From NCBI GenBank assembly GCA_003225005.1, contig QIAN01000015.1:1-64000 (forward strand): 64,000 nucleotides of DNA, in the 5' to 3' direction. Position numbers and translations under genes: made by a program. The DNA is from Acidobacteriota bacterium. Its GTDB lineage: Bacteria; Acidobacteriota; Terriglobia; Terriglobales; Acidobacteriaceae. This document shows, piece after piece, positions 53,441-62,277 of this stretch; the first letter of the stretch is position 1, and each line of letters starts with the position of its first letter. The notes beneath the pieces were generated by a model. It saw nothing but the letters and a program-made list of their open reading frames with translations. It was not told the origin of the DNA and did not search any database.

Positions 53441-54184
53441 ATGGGTAACCTAGCTATGCCACTGGGCACGACCAGATTTCCTGATCCGGCGAACGGGACA
53501 AGGCCGATAGGCCGACTCCTTGTCGTGGAGGACGATCCTGCAGTTCAAAAAGCTTTGAAGCGGTTATTCGAGACGGAAGGATTCACCGTCGAAGTCCAAT
53601 CGAATGGCCAGTCAGCCTTGGAGAGTTTCCAGGCGGCCGCTCCTTTGGCCATCATTTTGGATTTGCGCCTGCCCAAGCTTTCAGGCAGAGACCTTTGCAA
53701 AGAGATTAAAGCTCAGGCGCCCGCGTTGCCCATCGTAGTGCTCAGCGCGGCCAGTGATGTTTCCGACAAAGTATTGCTGCTTGAACTAGGTGCCGACGAT
53801 TATGTAACCAAGCCCTTTAGCCCCAGGGAACTGCTGGCGCGAGTGCGCGCTGCGCTTCGCCACACCGTCCAGACGCCAAACGTCAACGTGATCACCTTTG
53901 ACGGTATTTCGGCGGATTTTAAGAAAATGGAAGTCACGCGCGATGGCAAGCCCGTGCTTCTGACCGCTCAGGAATTCAAGACATTCCAATTCCTGGTGCA
54001 GAATGCCGACCGGGTTCTCGGCCGGGACGAGTTGCTGAACGAAGTGTGGGGCTATCAAAACTACCCTTCCACCCGTACGGTTGACAATCACATCCTGAAG
54101 CTTCGCCAGAAACTGGAAAAAGACCCAGCCAGTCCCGTACACTTCCGCACGGTACACGGAATGGGCTATAAGTTCGTACGCTAA
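53441..54184 (+). CDS. OmpR/PhoB-family response regulator
   Basis: The product has a receiver domain (LLVVEDDPAVQKALKRLFET, phospho-Asp in IILDLRLPKLSGRD, Lys in YVTKPFSPREL) and a winged-helix DNA-binding domain (LLTAQEFKTFQFLVQNADRV, TVDNHILKLRQKLEKDP, VHGMGYKFVR). I place the start at 53441; a second ATG 15 bases later is possible. Its cognate kinase gene starts seven bases after the stop. Porin and cupredoxin genes follow, and may be its targets or simply part of the same unit. Confidence 0.9.
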   Translation: MGNLAMPLGTTRFPDPANGTRPIGRLLVVEDDPAVQKALKRLFETEGFTVEVQSNGQSALESFQAAAPLAIILDLRLPKLSGRDLCKEIKAQAPALPIVVLSAASDVSDKVLLLELGADDYVTKPFSPRELLARVRAALRHTVQTPNVNVITFDGISADFKKMEVTRDGKPVLLTAQEFKTFQFLVQNADRVLGRDELLNEVWGYQNYPSTRTVDNHILKLRQKLEKDPASPVHFRTVHGMGYKFVR

Positions 54185-54190
54185 ATTGTC

Positions 54191-56032
54191 TTGAACCTTT
54201 CCACAGAACCCGTGCGGGATGCGCACCAAGCCGGACCTGAAAACGCATTCGTACCCAGGCTTCGATTGCGCACGCGCTTTCTGCTGTCCATGCTGCTCAT
54301 TTCGGCGGGGCTCACAACTACCAGCCTGCTTCTCGTGCAGCGCAGTGTTCAGAGTCACGTCCGAGAAGGCCTCCGCGTAGATCTGCGCAACTCGGTCAGC
54401 ACCTTTGAAAATTTCCAACATGAGCGGGAAAAAATGCTGACTCGCTCGGCAGAACTGCTGGCCGACCTTCCCATTACTCGTGCCCTGATGACCTCGCATG
54501 ACCCGGCAACCATTCAGGATGCATCTGCGGACGTGTGGCAGCTGGCCGGCAGCGATCTTTTTGTGCTGGTCGATCGCAACGGCGCTGTGGTCGGCTTGCA
54601 CACAAAATCGCCAGGCTTCACCCGCGAGACGGCGCAGAAATATTTTCATCAATCGCTCGATGAGGGAGATTCGCGTCACTGGTGGCTCGGAGCCCACCAT
54701 CTCTACCAGGCCTTCGTACAACCCATTTACTTCGGTGCTAAGACCGAAGGCCCGCTTCTCGGTTTTCTCGTCATTGGTTATGAAATCGATGACCGTCTTG
54801 CCCAAGAGGTAAGCAAGGTCTCGGCCAGCCAGGTGGCGTTTTTGTACGGCAACGAAGTAGTCGCCAGCACTCTGGCCGCTGCGCAGAAAGAGAAAGATAG
54901 TCCGGCTCTGCGCGAGCTTGTTCCAGACTCCGCACACGGGGAGCCCCGGGATGTGAAAGTGGGGAACGAGCACTTCCTGGCCACTTCCCTGGATTTGTCA
55001 GGCCAGCAATCCATCCCTGTCCGCCTAAGTGTTCTGGGATCGTATGATGAGGCCACGAGGTTCCTCGGCCAACTCAACCGGCTCCTCCTGCTGCTTGGCC
55101 TGGCAGCCGTCCTGGTCGGAAGCGCATTGGTGTTTTTTATATCCCACACCTTCACGCGGCCTCTGGGAAGCCTGGTGGCGGGCGTTCGCGCCCTGGAACG
55201 CGGCGACTTCCACCATCCGGTGGATCCTTCCGGGGGTGACGAAGTCGCCGAGCTTACCCGTGCCTTCGACCGCATGAGAGCCAGCCTGCTCAAGACCCAG
55301 CACGCTCTGATCGAGTCTGAGCAGCTGGCTACCATCGGCCGAATGGCTAGCTCAATCTCCCACGATCTTCGCCATTCTTTGGCGGCAATCGTCGCCAACT
55401 CCGAGTTCCTCTGCGACAGTCATCTCACTCCGGTACAGCGCGAGGAGTTGTACCAGGAAGTCCGCGGAGGCGTTAATCAGATGACCGACCTTATCGATTC
55501 TCTTCTTGAATTCGCCCGAACGCGGGAGTCCTTGAGCCCGGCTTATGGAGATTTATGTGACACCGTGCAGCGTTCGGTACAAGCAGTGCGTTTGCATCCT
55601 CGTCATCAGGGCACTTCGATCGCGGTAACGTGTAACGGCTCTTCCACCGCATGGTTCGACGCCCGGAAACTGGAGCGTGCTCTCTACAACCTGCTGCTGA
55701 ATGCCTGTGAGGCCGCCCCTTCGGCGAATGGAAGGGTCGAAGTGGTAGTCGATCAACAGGGCGAATCGTCCATTATTACGATAGCGGACAATGGGTCGGG
55801 CATTCCGGAGGCCCTTCGGGACAAGCTCTTTCATCCATTTGTGAGTCACGGTAAGGAAAACGGTACCGGCCTTGGACTGACTGTGGTGCAGAAAATCGTG
55901 CAGGATCACGGCGGCGAGGTTTCAGTCGAACGCACACCAGACGCTAAAACAGTTTTTCGGGTCGTTCTGCCTGGGCGCGTCGCGGAGACTTTCAGCAACG
56001 CAGCGAAAGCCCCCGCGGCGTCCCATCGTTGA
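54191..56032 (+). CDS. Membrane sensor histidine kinase
   Basis: From a TTG start, the 613-residue protein has a transmembrane helix (FLLSMLLISAGLTTTSLLLV), a 230-residue periplasmic sensor, a second helix (LLLLLGLAAVLVGSALVFFI), a HAMP domain, the phosphotransfer motif ISHDLRHSLAAIV, and an ATPase domain with NLLLNACEAA, DNGSGIP and GTGLGLTVVQKI. The sensor contains a Cache-like core (DLFVLVDRNGAVVGLHTKSP). It pairs with the regulator just upstream. The ligand is unknown. Confidence 0.9.
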   Translation: MNLSTEPVRDAHQAGPENAFVPRLRLRTRFLLSMLLISAGLTTTSLLLVQRSVQSHVREGLRVDLRNSVSTFENFQHEREKMLTRSAELLADLPITRALMTSHDPATIQDASADVWQLAGSDLFVLVDRNGAVVGLHTKSPGFTRETAQKYFHQSLDEGDSRHWWLGAHHLYQAFVQPIYFGAKTEGPLLGFLVIGYEIDDRLAQEVSKVSASQVAFLYGNEVVASTLAAAQKEKDSPALRELVPDSAHGEPRDVKVGNEHFLATSLDLSGQQSIPVRLSVLGSYDEATRFLGQLNRLLLLLGLAAVLVGSALVFFISHTFTRPLGSLVAGVRALERGDFHHPVDPSGGDEVAELTRAFDRMRASLLKTQHALIESEQLATIGRMASSISHDLRHSLAAIVANSEFLCDSHLTPVQREELYQEVRGGVNQMTDLIDSLLEFARTRESLSPAYGDLCDTVQRSVQAVRLHPRHQGTSIAVTCNGSSTAWFDARKLERALYNLLLNACEAAPSANGRVEVVVDQQGESSIITIADNGSGIPEALRDKLFHPFVSHGKENGTGLGLTVVQKIVQDHGGEVSVERTPDAKTVFRVVLPGRVAETFSNAAKAPAASHR

Positions 56033-56141
56033 CCCGTGAAGCGGGGAACATGGTGAACGACTCGATTCGACGTCCGGATGTGTAGATCAGCTTCCCTATT
56101 CTTATATTTCGTACGTATCGCGTGTCGGACAGGAGGAAGGT

Positions 56142-57779
56142 GTGAAAAGCCCTGGGACTTTTGCCTTTCGTCGAACAGCCGCGGCGGTGACCGCTCTCAT
56201 CCTGGTGGGGACCCGCGCTCCGGCTCAGGAGTCGGCCTCGGCCCGTCCAGCATCGCCGCAGAATGAAGCGACCGTCACTGCGCTGGAGGATTTGCAGGAA
56301 CAAGTCCGCCAACTGCGGACGTTAGTGGAAGAAGTGCGTACAGAAAACGCCGAGTCGCGCAGCGAAATGCAGGAACTCCGTCAGGAATTGCGCAGCACGC
56401 GCGAGCGATTGATATCCTCAACCGCGGTCAGGCCGAGTGGTGAGCTCTCGGCTGCTGCCGCCGAACCGAAGCAAGCCGCCCGGCCAGAGCCTCAAACAGA
56501 GTCGGCAGGTGCGGGCGACTCTGCCGCCTCCACGCAAAATACTTCCCGACTGGACAGTCGAGTTCAAAAACTGGAAGAAGCAACTCAACTTCTTGGATCA
56601 AAGGTTGACGAACAATATCAAACTAAGGTCGAAACCGCCTCGAAGTATCATGCGCGACTTTCTGGCATCGTGCTGATGAATGCCTTCCGCAATGACGGTG
56701 CTTCCAACAACCTGGATTTTCCCGATTTCGCACAGCCCAACCCTCCCGGCAGTCCAATAAGCAGTTTTGGCGCAACCTTGCGGCAATCGGAAATCGGGCT
56801 GGAAATCTTTGGTCCGACTCTGGCAGGCGCCAAAAGTTCCGCCAATATCCAACTTGATTTCGCGGGAGGATTTCCTTCCACTCCCAACGGAGTCAATTTC
56901 GGAATTGCGCGGCTACAGACCGGCGGTTTCCGACTCGATTGGCAGCACACTTCCGTCGTGGCCGGACAGGATACTTTGTTCGTCTCCCCGCTTTCTCCCA
57001 CTTCATTTGCTTCTCTAGCGACTCCAGCATTTGCCTACGCCGGAAACCTGTGGGGTTGGACTCCACAACTTCGCCTAGAGCATCGTTTCAATTTTTCTGA
57101 CCAGCAAACCCTGACTGTGCAGGCGGGAATCCTCGACAACCTCAGTTGGGAGCCGCCCTACAACCCCTTCAACCGCACCCTCCAAGCTGGTGAACGATCC
57201 GGCCAGCCGGCCTACGGCATTCGAACAAGCTGGTCGCGCCCGGTATTCGACCACCCGCTCAGTATGGGTGTGGCCGGCTACTATGGCCGCCAGAATTGGA
57301 CTTGGGATCGCTATGTAGACTCCTGGGCGGGCATGACTGACTGGCAAATTCCTTTGCTTCGGCGCCTGACGCTCTCGGGCGAATTCTATCGAGGCCGAGG
57401 AATTGGAGGGCTGGGCGCGGGAATCGGCCGCGCTGTTGTTTTCGGCGGTGACCCAGGTTCTGCAATAACGCCTATACGCGGTCTCGATTCCGCCGGAGGA
57501 TGGAGCCAGCTCAAGCTTCAGCTTACCTCGAAGTTGGAGATCAACGGCGTTTTCGCCGAGGACAATGCGTTTGCCAGTGACGTCCGCAGTTTTGCCACCG
57601 ATGAGAATAACTTCATCACGATTCTGGGGCGGAATCGGGGTGGGCTGGGCAACATCATTTATCGTCCCCGATCCGACTTGGTCTTCTCCACTGAATTCAG
57701 ACGGTTGCGCAGTTTCCCCGTCTATAGCAACAGCAGTGTCACGAATCAGGTGAATCTCGCTATGGGAATACTGTTCTGA
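56142..57779 (+). CDS. Outer-membrane porin with coiled-coil N-terminus
   Basis: AGGAGGAAGGT precedes a GTG start. A signal peptide is followed by a coiled coil (LEDLQEQVRQLRTLVEEVRT) and an Ala/Glu-rich spacer, then a beta-barrel region with alternating aromatic strands (FGIARLQTGGFRLDWQHTSV, GGWSQLKLQLTSKLEINGVF) ending in terminal Phe (NLAMGILF), the BAM signal. The N-terminal helix could bind peptidoglycan or trimerise. It precedes a cupredoxin gene by two bases, so the pair is co-translated. The solute is unknown; copper or another substrate sensed by the kinase is a guess from context. Confidence 0.82.
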   Translation: MKSPGTFAFRRTAAAVTALILVGTRAPAQESASARPASPQNEATVTALEDLQEQVRQLRTLVEEVRTENAESRSEMQELRQELRSTRERLISSTAVRPSGELSAAAAEPKQAARPEPQTESAGAGDSAASTQNTSRLDSRVQKLEEATQLLGSKVDEQYQTKVETASKYHARLSGIVLMNAFRNDGASNNLDFPDFAQPNPPGSPISSFGATLRQSEIGLEIFGPTLAGAKSSANIQLDFAGGFPSTPNGVNFGIARLQTGGFRLDWQHTSVVAGQDTLFVSPLSPTSFASLATPAFAYAGNLWGWTPQLRLEHRFNFSDQQTLTVQAGILDNLSWEPPYNPFNRTLQAGERSGQPAYGIRTSWSRPVFDHPLSMGVAGYYGRQNWTWDRYVDSWAGMTDWQIPLLRRLTLSGEFYRGRGIGGLGAGIGRAVVFGGDPGSAITPIRGLDSAGGWSQLKLQLTSKLEINGVFAEDNAFASDVRSFATDENNFITILGRNRGGLGNIIYRPRSDLVFSTEFRRLRSFPVYSNSSVTNQVNLAMGILF

Positions 57780-57781
57780 AC

Positions 57782-58507
57782 ATGATCCGCTCTATCCCAT
57801 GCCGGGTCGTAGTTTGGACAATGCTGTGTGGCTGCTTGTCCGCGTCAGCCCAGCAGGTCACACTCAAAGCCCAACTGCAACTCACGAGAGACGGCCACCG
57901 CGCAAAGGATGCTTCGAAAGCTGTCATCTGGCTCACGCCTTTGGGCACTACTCCGGCACCTCCCGTAGCACCGCAGACGGCATCAGAAGTTCCGCAACTG
58001 GTGCAGACCAATAAGAGTTTCCGGCCGTCGCTTCTGGTAATTCCGGTCGGAGGAAAGGTCGAGTTTCCGAACCACGATCCATTCTTCCACAATGTTTTTT
58101 CGCTGTTTGACGGCAAACGCTTTGATCTCGGATTGTATGAAAGCGGCACCACTCGCTATGTCCAGTTCGACAAACCTGGGATCTCTTATATTTTCTGTAA
58201 TATTCACGCGCAGATGAGCGCAGTGATCATGGCTCTAAACACGCGATACTACGGAATCTCCAACTCACATGGAGATATCAGCATTCCGAATGTGCCGCCG
58301 GGGCGCTACGAACTCCAGATTTTCCACTCCTCCGCTTCGCCGGACGAGCTGCAGGCCTTGACTCGGGAAATCACTATCACTTCCGGTGATTCATTCATCG
58401 GAACCTTTCGCCTCGAGGAATCGAACATCGCGCACGCCCACATGAACAAGTACGGCCGCGATTATGATCGTCCCGACCCGCAGAGCCCTGCCTACGCCAG
58501 ACCCTGA
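57782..58507 (+). CDS. Periplasmic cupredoxin-like protein
   Basis: A signal peptide (WTMLCGCLSASAQQ) precedes a plastocyanin/methylamine-utilisation-type domain. The type 1 copper ligands are visible: His in PNHDPFFHNVFS, then Cys, His and Met in FCNIHAQM. A small carboxypeptidase-regulatory-like module follows (YYGISNSHGDISIPNVPPGR, YELQIFHS). It would carry electrons or bind copper in the periplasm. Its start lies two bases after the porin stop, so it is part of the regulator-kinase-porin unit. Confidence 0.85.
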   Translation: MIRSIPCRVVVWTMLCGCLSASAQQVTLKAQLQLTRDGHRAKDASKAVIWLTPLGTTPAPPVAPQTASEVPQLVQTNKSFRPSLLVIPVGGKVEFPNHDPFFHNVFSLFDGKRFDLGLYESGTTRYVQFDKPGISYIFCNIHAQMSAVIMALNTRYYGISNSHGDISIPNVPPGRYELQIFHSSASPDELQALTREITITSGDSFIGTFRLEESNIAHAHMNKYGRDYDRPDPQSPAYARP

Positions 58508-58574
58508 AGACGCGATTACCTGAATCCGATCACACGTATGATCAGGAAAATCGGGATAGGGGGAGCAGTCACTT

Positions 58575-59170
58575 GCTGGCCCCTCCCACACCACCGTAGG
58601 TGCGGGTCCGCGTACGGCGGTTTGGCGAGTTAAGCCTGCGTCAACGAGGCGCCCGGGTGTTGGGTACAGCTTTCGCCAAGAGCCATGCGGTCCCTGACTG
58701 ACGCTCGAGTTGGGCTTCACCCTTCCCATCCCGCCAGCAGGCCAAAGAGTACTGGTTTTTCTGTCCGCGATCAGTTCCTGAGTCCCCCGACGCATGCACC
58801 ACTCTGTTCCGTTCAGGCCTTCCCCACTAGCGTGGATAGCACGCCCTCTGCTGACTTCTGCCCCGCGTTAGAACGTCTTACGACGCCCCCAGCCCTCAAG
58901 ACAGCAAGGGCAGATCTCCCGAGGTAAGTTCGACCCGCTGGGGCGCAAGCCGGATTTAACCAGTGCGCTTGATGGAAATGAGTTTCGCGATCATGTGCTC
59001 GCTCGCTCCGCACCGTAGGCCTCACTATCCGGTTCTTGTTCATCGGCTCGCGCCTTGCTCCACGCTTCTTTTAGACCCCGCCTCGCGACGACGCCCTTGC
59101 ACTTCGCTATCACTTCACCTCAGGTTGTGAAGAGGACTTGCACCTCCCAGCTGTCGATCATGCTCGGCAC
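58575..59170 (-). mobile_element. Probable group II intron relic without an intact reverse transcriptase
   Basis: On the minus strand the sequence shows the style of the 5' ribozyme part of bacterial group II introns (AAGCGTGGAGCAAGGCGCGA near 59070, GAAGTCAGCAGAGGGCGTGC near 58840). Near 58590-58621 it ends in a domain V-like hairpin (ACCGCCGTA...TACGGTGGT with GCG/CGC inside), followed by GTGTGGGAGGGG. Between them, where a reverse transcriptase should lie, there are only about 250 bases and no RT motif. The assignment rests on remembered sequence style and the hairpin, not on a covariance search. Confidence 0.5.
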
Positions 59171-59176
59171 AGACAA

Positions 59177-59208
59177 GAAGGGGCGTGCCGGTTAGCACGC
59201 CCTTCTTC
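59177..59208 (-). terminator. Hairpin terminator after the FecR-domain gene
   Basis: GAAGGGGCGTGC, loop CGGTTA and GCACGCCCTTC form a strong stem with one bulge, about 90 bases past the stop of the FecR-domain gene. A short T-rich tail (TTCTTGTCTG) follows on the minus strand. Confidence 0.65.
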
Positions 59209-59224
59209 GCCTCTGACCTTCACT

Positions 59225-59256
59225 TCGTTTACATCAACCCTCGTTTACATCAACCC
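59225..59256. repeat. Perfect 16-bp tandem duplication
   Basis: TCGTTTACATCAACCC occurs twice without a gap, between the FecR-domain gene and its terminator. It is the third such duplication within 7 kb. Confidence 0.9.
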
Positions 59257-59296
59257 GTGGCGCTCCTCTTGTTCAGCAGTCAGCCGTAGCTTTGGC

Positions 59297-61903
59297 TTAG
59301 TGATGGCCGCCGTGATTTCCGCCAGAGGGATGACCACCGCCGCCGGAAGAAGGGCTGCCGCCACCGCCGCCTCCAGAAGAGTGTCCGCCACCCCCACCGC
59401 CGCTATAGCCGCCACCGTGACCACCACTGGGTGCACTGTAGCTGCGACCTCCGCCGCCACCGTAACTAGGCGCGCCGTGATAGCCTCCGCCGCTAGGTGG
59501 TGCTGAGTATCCACGACCACCGCCGTGGCTCGCTGGAGCGTAGCTGCCTCGGCTTCCGCCACCGTAACTTGGTGCCGGGCGAGAGCCGCCAGAATATCCG
59601 CCCGAAGAACGCGGTTGCACGATCGGCTGCCGCATATTGAGCGGCGGACGATAGGACGACGATCCGCCTCCGTAGCTACTTCTCGGAGGAACTGAGCCGC
59701 GCGATTCACTTGGGCTCGGCGCAGTCCGGTTCCAATAGCTTCCACCGTTGCTGCGGCTAGGCGGCGCTGCGCTACGCGAGGGCGGGTTGGAAGGTCTGTC
59801 CGCCCCACGGTGTGACCCGCTATTGCTCGGAGACGACATGGGTGGCCGGTTTGCCGAAGGTGCCGCAGCATACGGACGTTCCGCGTTCCCCGGTCGCGTA
59901 TTGCTGTTGCTCGGCGGAGTAAATGGCCGGAACCCTCCACGATTTCCATTCTGCATCGAAGAGGATGAACTCGCGCTTCGGGGGGCCTGCGCATTGCCCG
60001 GGGCCGGGCGCGGATTGCTGTTGTTTGGCGGAGTGAATGGGCGGAATCCGCCACGATTCTGTTCCGCCGTGGACTGGCTGCCCAGGGCTCGAGTCATTGG
60101 CCGGTCAAATCCGCCCGCCGCTGATGGACGGTTAGCGGCCGCCGGACGGTTGCCAGCAGGCGGACGGTTGCCGCCAGCCGGACGGTTGGCCGCACTTCGC
60201 GTCGCCGGATTATTCATCTCTCGGGACGCAGGTGTGCCCGCACTCGGTTTTTGCATCGTGCCTCTGGCCGCAACTGCGGTACTCGCACCTACTTGTCCAC
60301 CAGCATGCACCGGGGTAATGTGGTTCCGCTGCATGGCCTGTTGCAATCGGGCAGTTTGCCGTTCAAACGATGCCGGACGAGACGCAGCACGCCCGTTACC
60401 GAAGAAACGCTGTGCCGTGCCGTGTACCGTGCCCGGCGCCGCCGCGCGCCCGCTGGCTGACAAGCTCGCACGCGTTGGGACTACAGGCAGATTGCCCGTC
60501 ATCATGCGTGCGTTGTGCAATTGATCGCGGTTTGCTGCGACGGCTCGAATTCGACCTGCACCGAAGGCATTTGCGCCTACGGTCGACATCGCGCGGCCCA
60601 CATGCGGATCGTTGATTCGCGCCAGGTTCGAATATCGCAGACCGTTGTGCAGCGGTGCGATGCCGCCGTAGCGATTGATATTCGTTATGTTGATGTTGGT
60701 GATGTTCACCGCTCCAAAGCGGCCACCCCACCCACCCCACCAGGGGAAAAAACTATCGCACGGACCAATCGGCAACCAGCCGAAGCCGCCCCATCCGCCG
60801 AAGCCGACTCCAAAGCCACCTCCGAATCCAAAGAACGACACGTAGGCTGGCGCCCACAGTGGACGGTAGCCGAAGGCTACCGGTCCAGGCCACCATACCC
60901 AGGAACTGTCGTAATTCATCCAGCGGCCATAATGATAAGGCGCCCAGCCCCACGGCTCAGACCCTACCCACGTCCAGCCGTAATCAGGTTCCCAAACCCA
61001 GTTGCCATCACGATACGGTGCCCAGTCCTCGGGCTCAGACGGTTCCCAGACCGAACCGTAGTCCGGCACTTCTCTCCAGCGGCCATTGGCATCAAGATCT
61101 TGCGCTCCAACGTAGTAATGATTGGTGTGATTCCACGATTCTGCACTCTGCATCATGTGGTCACGATCGCTGTTCCAGCGATCCCAGTCGTCACTGTCGG
61201 GCGCGCCCGATATTTTGTACTGCGCATCCGTGGCCGTGCCCCGCACCGTAATCATGTCGCCTCTGCGGATTTCGGTGCTGCCCTGCTGCGTGGTGACTTG
61301 CGCCTCGCCGTTGCGGGCGATGATCACTGTGTCGCCGTCAGGTCGCACCTCAATGCGGAAGCTGCCATCCTGATGGGCGGGATGGATTGAGACGTTCGGC
61401 GTGTCAATCTCAGGCTCTGCCTCGCTATTCTTAAAAACCGCGTACGTAGCGATGCCTTGCCCTAGCTGCACTTGAATCTGATTTTTTGAAAGGCCAGTAA
61501 TATCCGCCTGGGAGTTCGGTCCGAGACGCAGCACATTGGCGTAGTCGAGTTGCAGCTCCGCCCGAGCATTATCTGCGGTCGATACGCGGTCACCGGTCAT
61601 CACCGGCGCGTTCAAAGTCGCTGCCGACCAGTCGCCGGAGTCGCCGCGCTGCGTCGACACATCTCCGCGGATCATGCTGATGCGGGCAACGCCCTGATCC
61701 GTTTGGGTTGCGTTGGGTTGCGTAGCATCTTCGAGCGGTGCCGGTTGAGCGGACTCCTCGGGCTGTCCCATCTCCATCGGCGCGCTCGGTTGGTCCGATG
61801 GTGCCGGACCTTCTTCCGTCGTTTGGGCGCGAGCGCCCATACTGAATGCGCTGGTCAGCGCCAGAGCTATAACTGCGAACTTTGCTATAAATGCATTTTT
61901 CAT
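59297..61903 (-). CDS. Exported FecR-domain protein with Trp-rich and Gly/Ser-rich regions
   Basis: The ATG at 61903 (AAAGAGGC upstream) gives a signal peptide (FAVIALALTSAFSMGARAQ). A FecR domain follows (about 70-210; GDVSTQRGDSGDWSAATLNA, GDRVSTADNARAELQL). Next come tryptophan repeats of DUF6600 type (VWEPSEPEDWAPYRDGNWVW, WTWVGSEPWGWAPYHYGRWM). A low-complexity tail takes the last 500 residues, with two copies of NRGGFRPFTPP and a terminal Gly/Ser/His-rich part. The 868-residue protein is probably at the cell surface or in the periplasm. It has a consensus sigma-54 promoter and lies downstream of an NtrC-type two-component pair on the same strand. Confidence 0.85.
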   Translation of the reverse strand: MKNAFIAKFAVIALALTSAFSMGARAQTTEEGPAPSDQPSAPMEMGQPEESAQPAPLEDATQPNATQTDQGVARISMIRGDVSTQRGDSGDWSAATLNAPVMTGDRVSTADNARAELQLDYANVLRLGPNSQADITGLSKNQIQVQLGQGIATYAVFKNSEAEPEIDTPNVSIHPAHQDGSFRIEVRPDGDTVIIARNGEAQVTTQQGSTEIRRGDMITVRGTATDAQYKISGAPDSDDWDRWNSDRDHMMQSAESWNHTNHYYVGAQDLDANGRWREVPDYGSVWEPSEPEDWAPYRDGNWVWEPDYGWTWVGSEPWGWAPYHYGRWMNYDSSWVWWPGPVAFGYRPLWAPAYVSFFGFGGGFGVGFGGWGGFGWLPIGPCDSFFPWWGGWGGRFGAVNITNINITNINRYGGIAPLHNGLRYSNLARINDPHVGRAMSTVGANAFGAGRIRAVAANRDQLHNARMMTGNLPVVPTRASLSASGRAAAPGTVHGTAQRFFGNGRAASRPASFERQTARLQQAMQRNHITPVHAGGQVGASTAVAARGTMQKPSAGTPASREMNNPATRSAANRPAGGNRPPAGNRPAAANRPSAAGGFDRPMTRALGSQSTAEQNRGGFRPFTPPNNSNPRPAPGNAQAPRSASSSSSMQNGNRGGFRPFTPPSNSNTRPGNAERPYAAAPSANRPPMSSPSNSGSHRGADRPSNPPSRSAAPPSRSNGGSYWNRTAPSPSESRGSVPPRSSYGGGSSSYRPPLNMRQPIVQPRSSGGYSGGSRPAPSYGGGSRGSYAPASHGGGRGYSAPPSGGGYHGAPSYGGGGGRSYSAPSGGHGGGYSGGGGGGHSSGGGGGGSPSSGGGGHPSGGNHGGHH

Positions 61904-61970
61904 AACTTGCCTCTTTCCCATCACCCAAATCCAGCCCCGGCGGGGCAGGATTCCATCACAAAAAGTGGTG

Positions 61971-61986
61971 GCAACTGGCATGCCAA
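61971..61986 (-). promoter_or_regulatory. Sigma-54 (-24/-12) promoter of the FecR-domain gene
   Basis: The minus strand reads TTGGCATGCCAGTTGC. GG and GC are ten bases apart, exactly the sigma-54 spacing, and TGGCA and TTGC match the consensus halves. Transcription would start near 61959, about 56 bases before the ATG. An NtrC-type activator gene lies just upstream. Confidence 0.75.
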
Positions 61987-62095
61987 AGTGAAGGATCCCC
62001 CAGTCACTCAACCCTTGTATTTTCAACGAGAAACGTCGATGGAAGTGGAGAGTTATTGTTGGAAATGAGGATCTCTGGCCGCCCTCAACCAAAAG

Positions 62096-62114
62096 TGGTG
62101 GTTTTCAGCCACCA
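62096..62114. promoter_or_regulatory. Candidate enhancer dyad TGGTGG-N7-CCACCA
   Basis: A perfect 6-bp inverted repeat with a seven-base spacer is centred about 146 bases upstream of the predicted start of the FecR-domain transcript, the normal place for an NtrC-type binding site. A related TGGTG...CCACCA pair lies at 62141-62166. Confidence 0.5.
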
Positions 62115-62173
62115 GGAGCACACAGAGCTGATGCACTGACTGGTGAGGTTGGTAAAGGAGCCACCAAAAACCA

Positions 62174-62200
62174 ACAGCCCTGATACTCACTCGGGGCTGT
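62174..62200 (-). terminator. Terminator after the NtrC-type regulator
   Basis: ACAGCCC and GGGCTGT enclose a 13-base loop, 78 bases past the regulator's stop. On the minus strand the hairpin is followed by TGGTTTTTGG. It separates the kinase-regulator unit from the sigma-54 promoter downstream. Confidence 0.65.
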
Positions 62201-62277
62201 GGAGGAAATCTCGGTAGCAAACGCCATCCCTCGCTTCAACGATAGCGGCTTGCGCAGTGCGAGCCAGCAAGGTCAGG

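Noticed and set aside
53786-54973. 395-residue minus-strand open frame
   Set aside because: It lies opposite the response regulator and histidine kinase genes, whose domains are unmistakable.
59300-59700. Dense GCCGCCACC-type repeats, at first sight a tandem array
   Set aside because: They are codons for the Gly/Ser-rich tail of the FecR-domain protein; unit lengths vary, and no CRISPR-like spacers exist.
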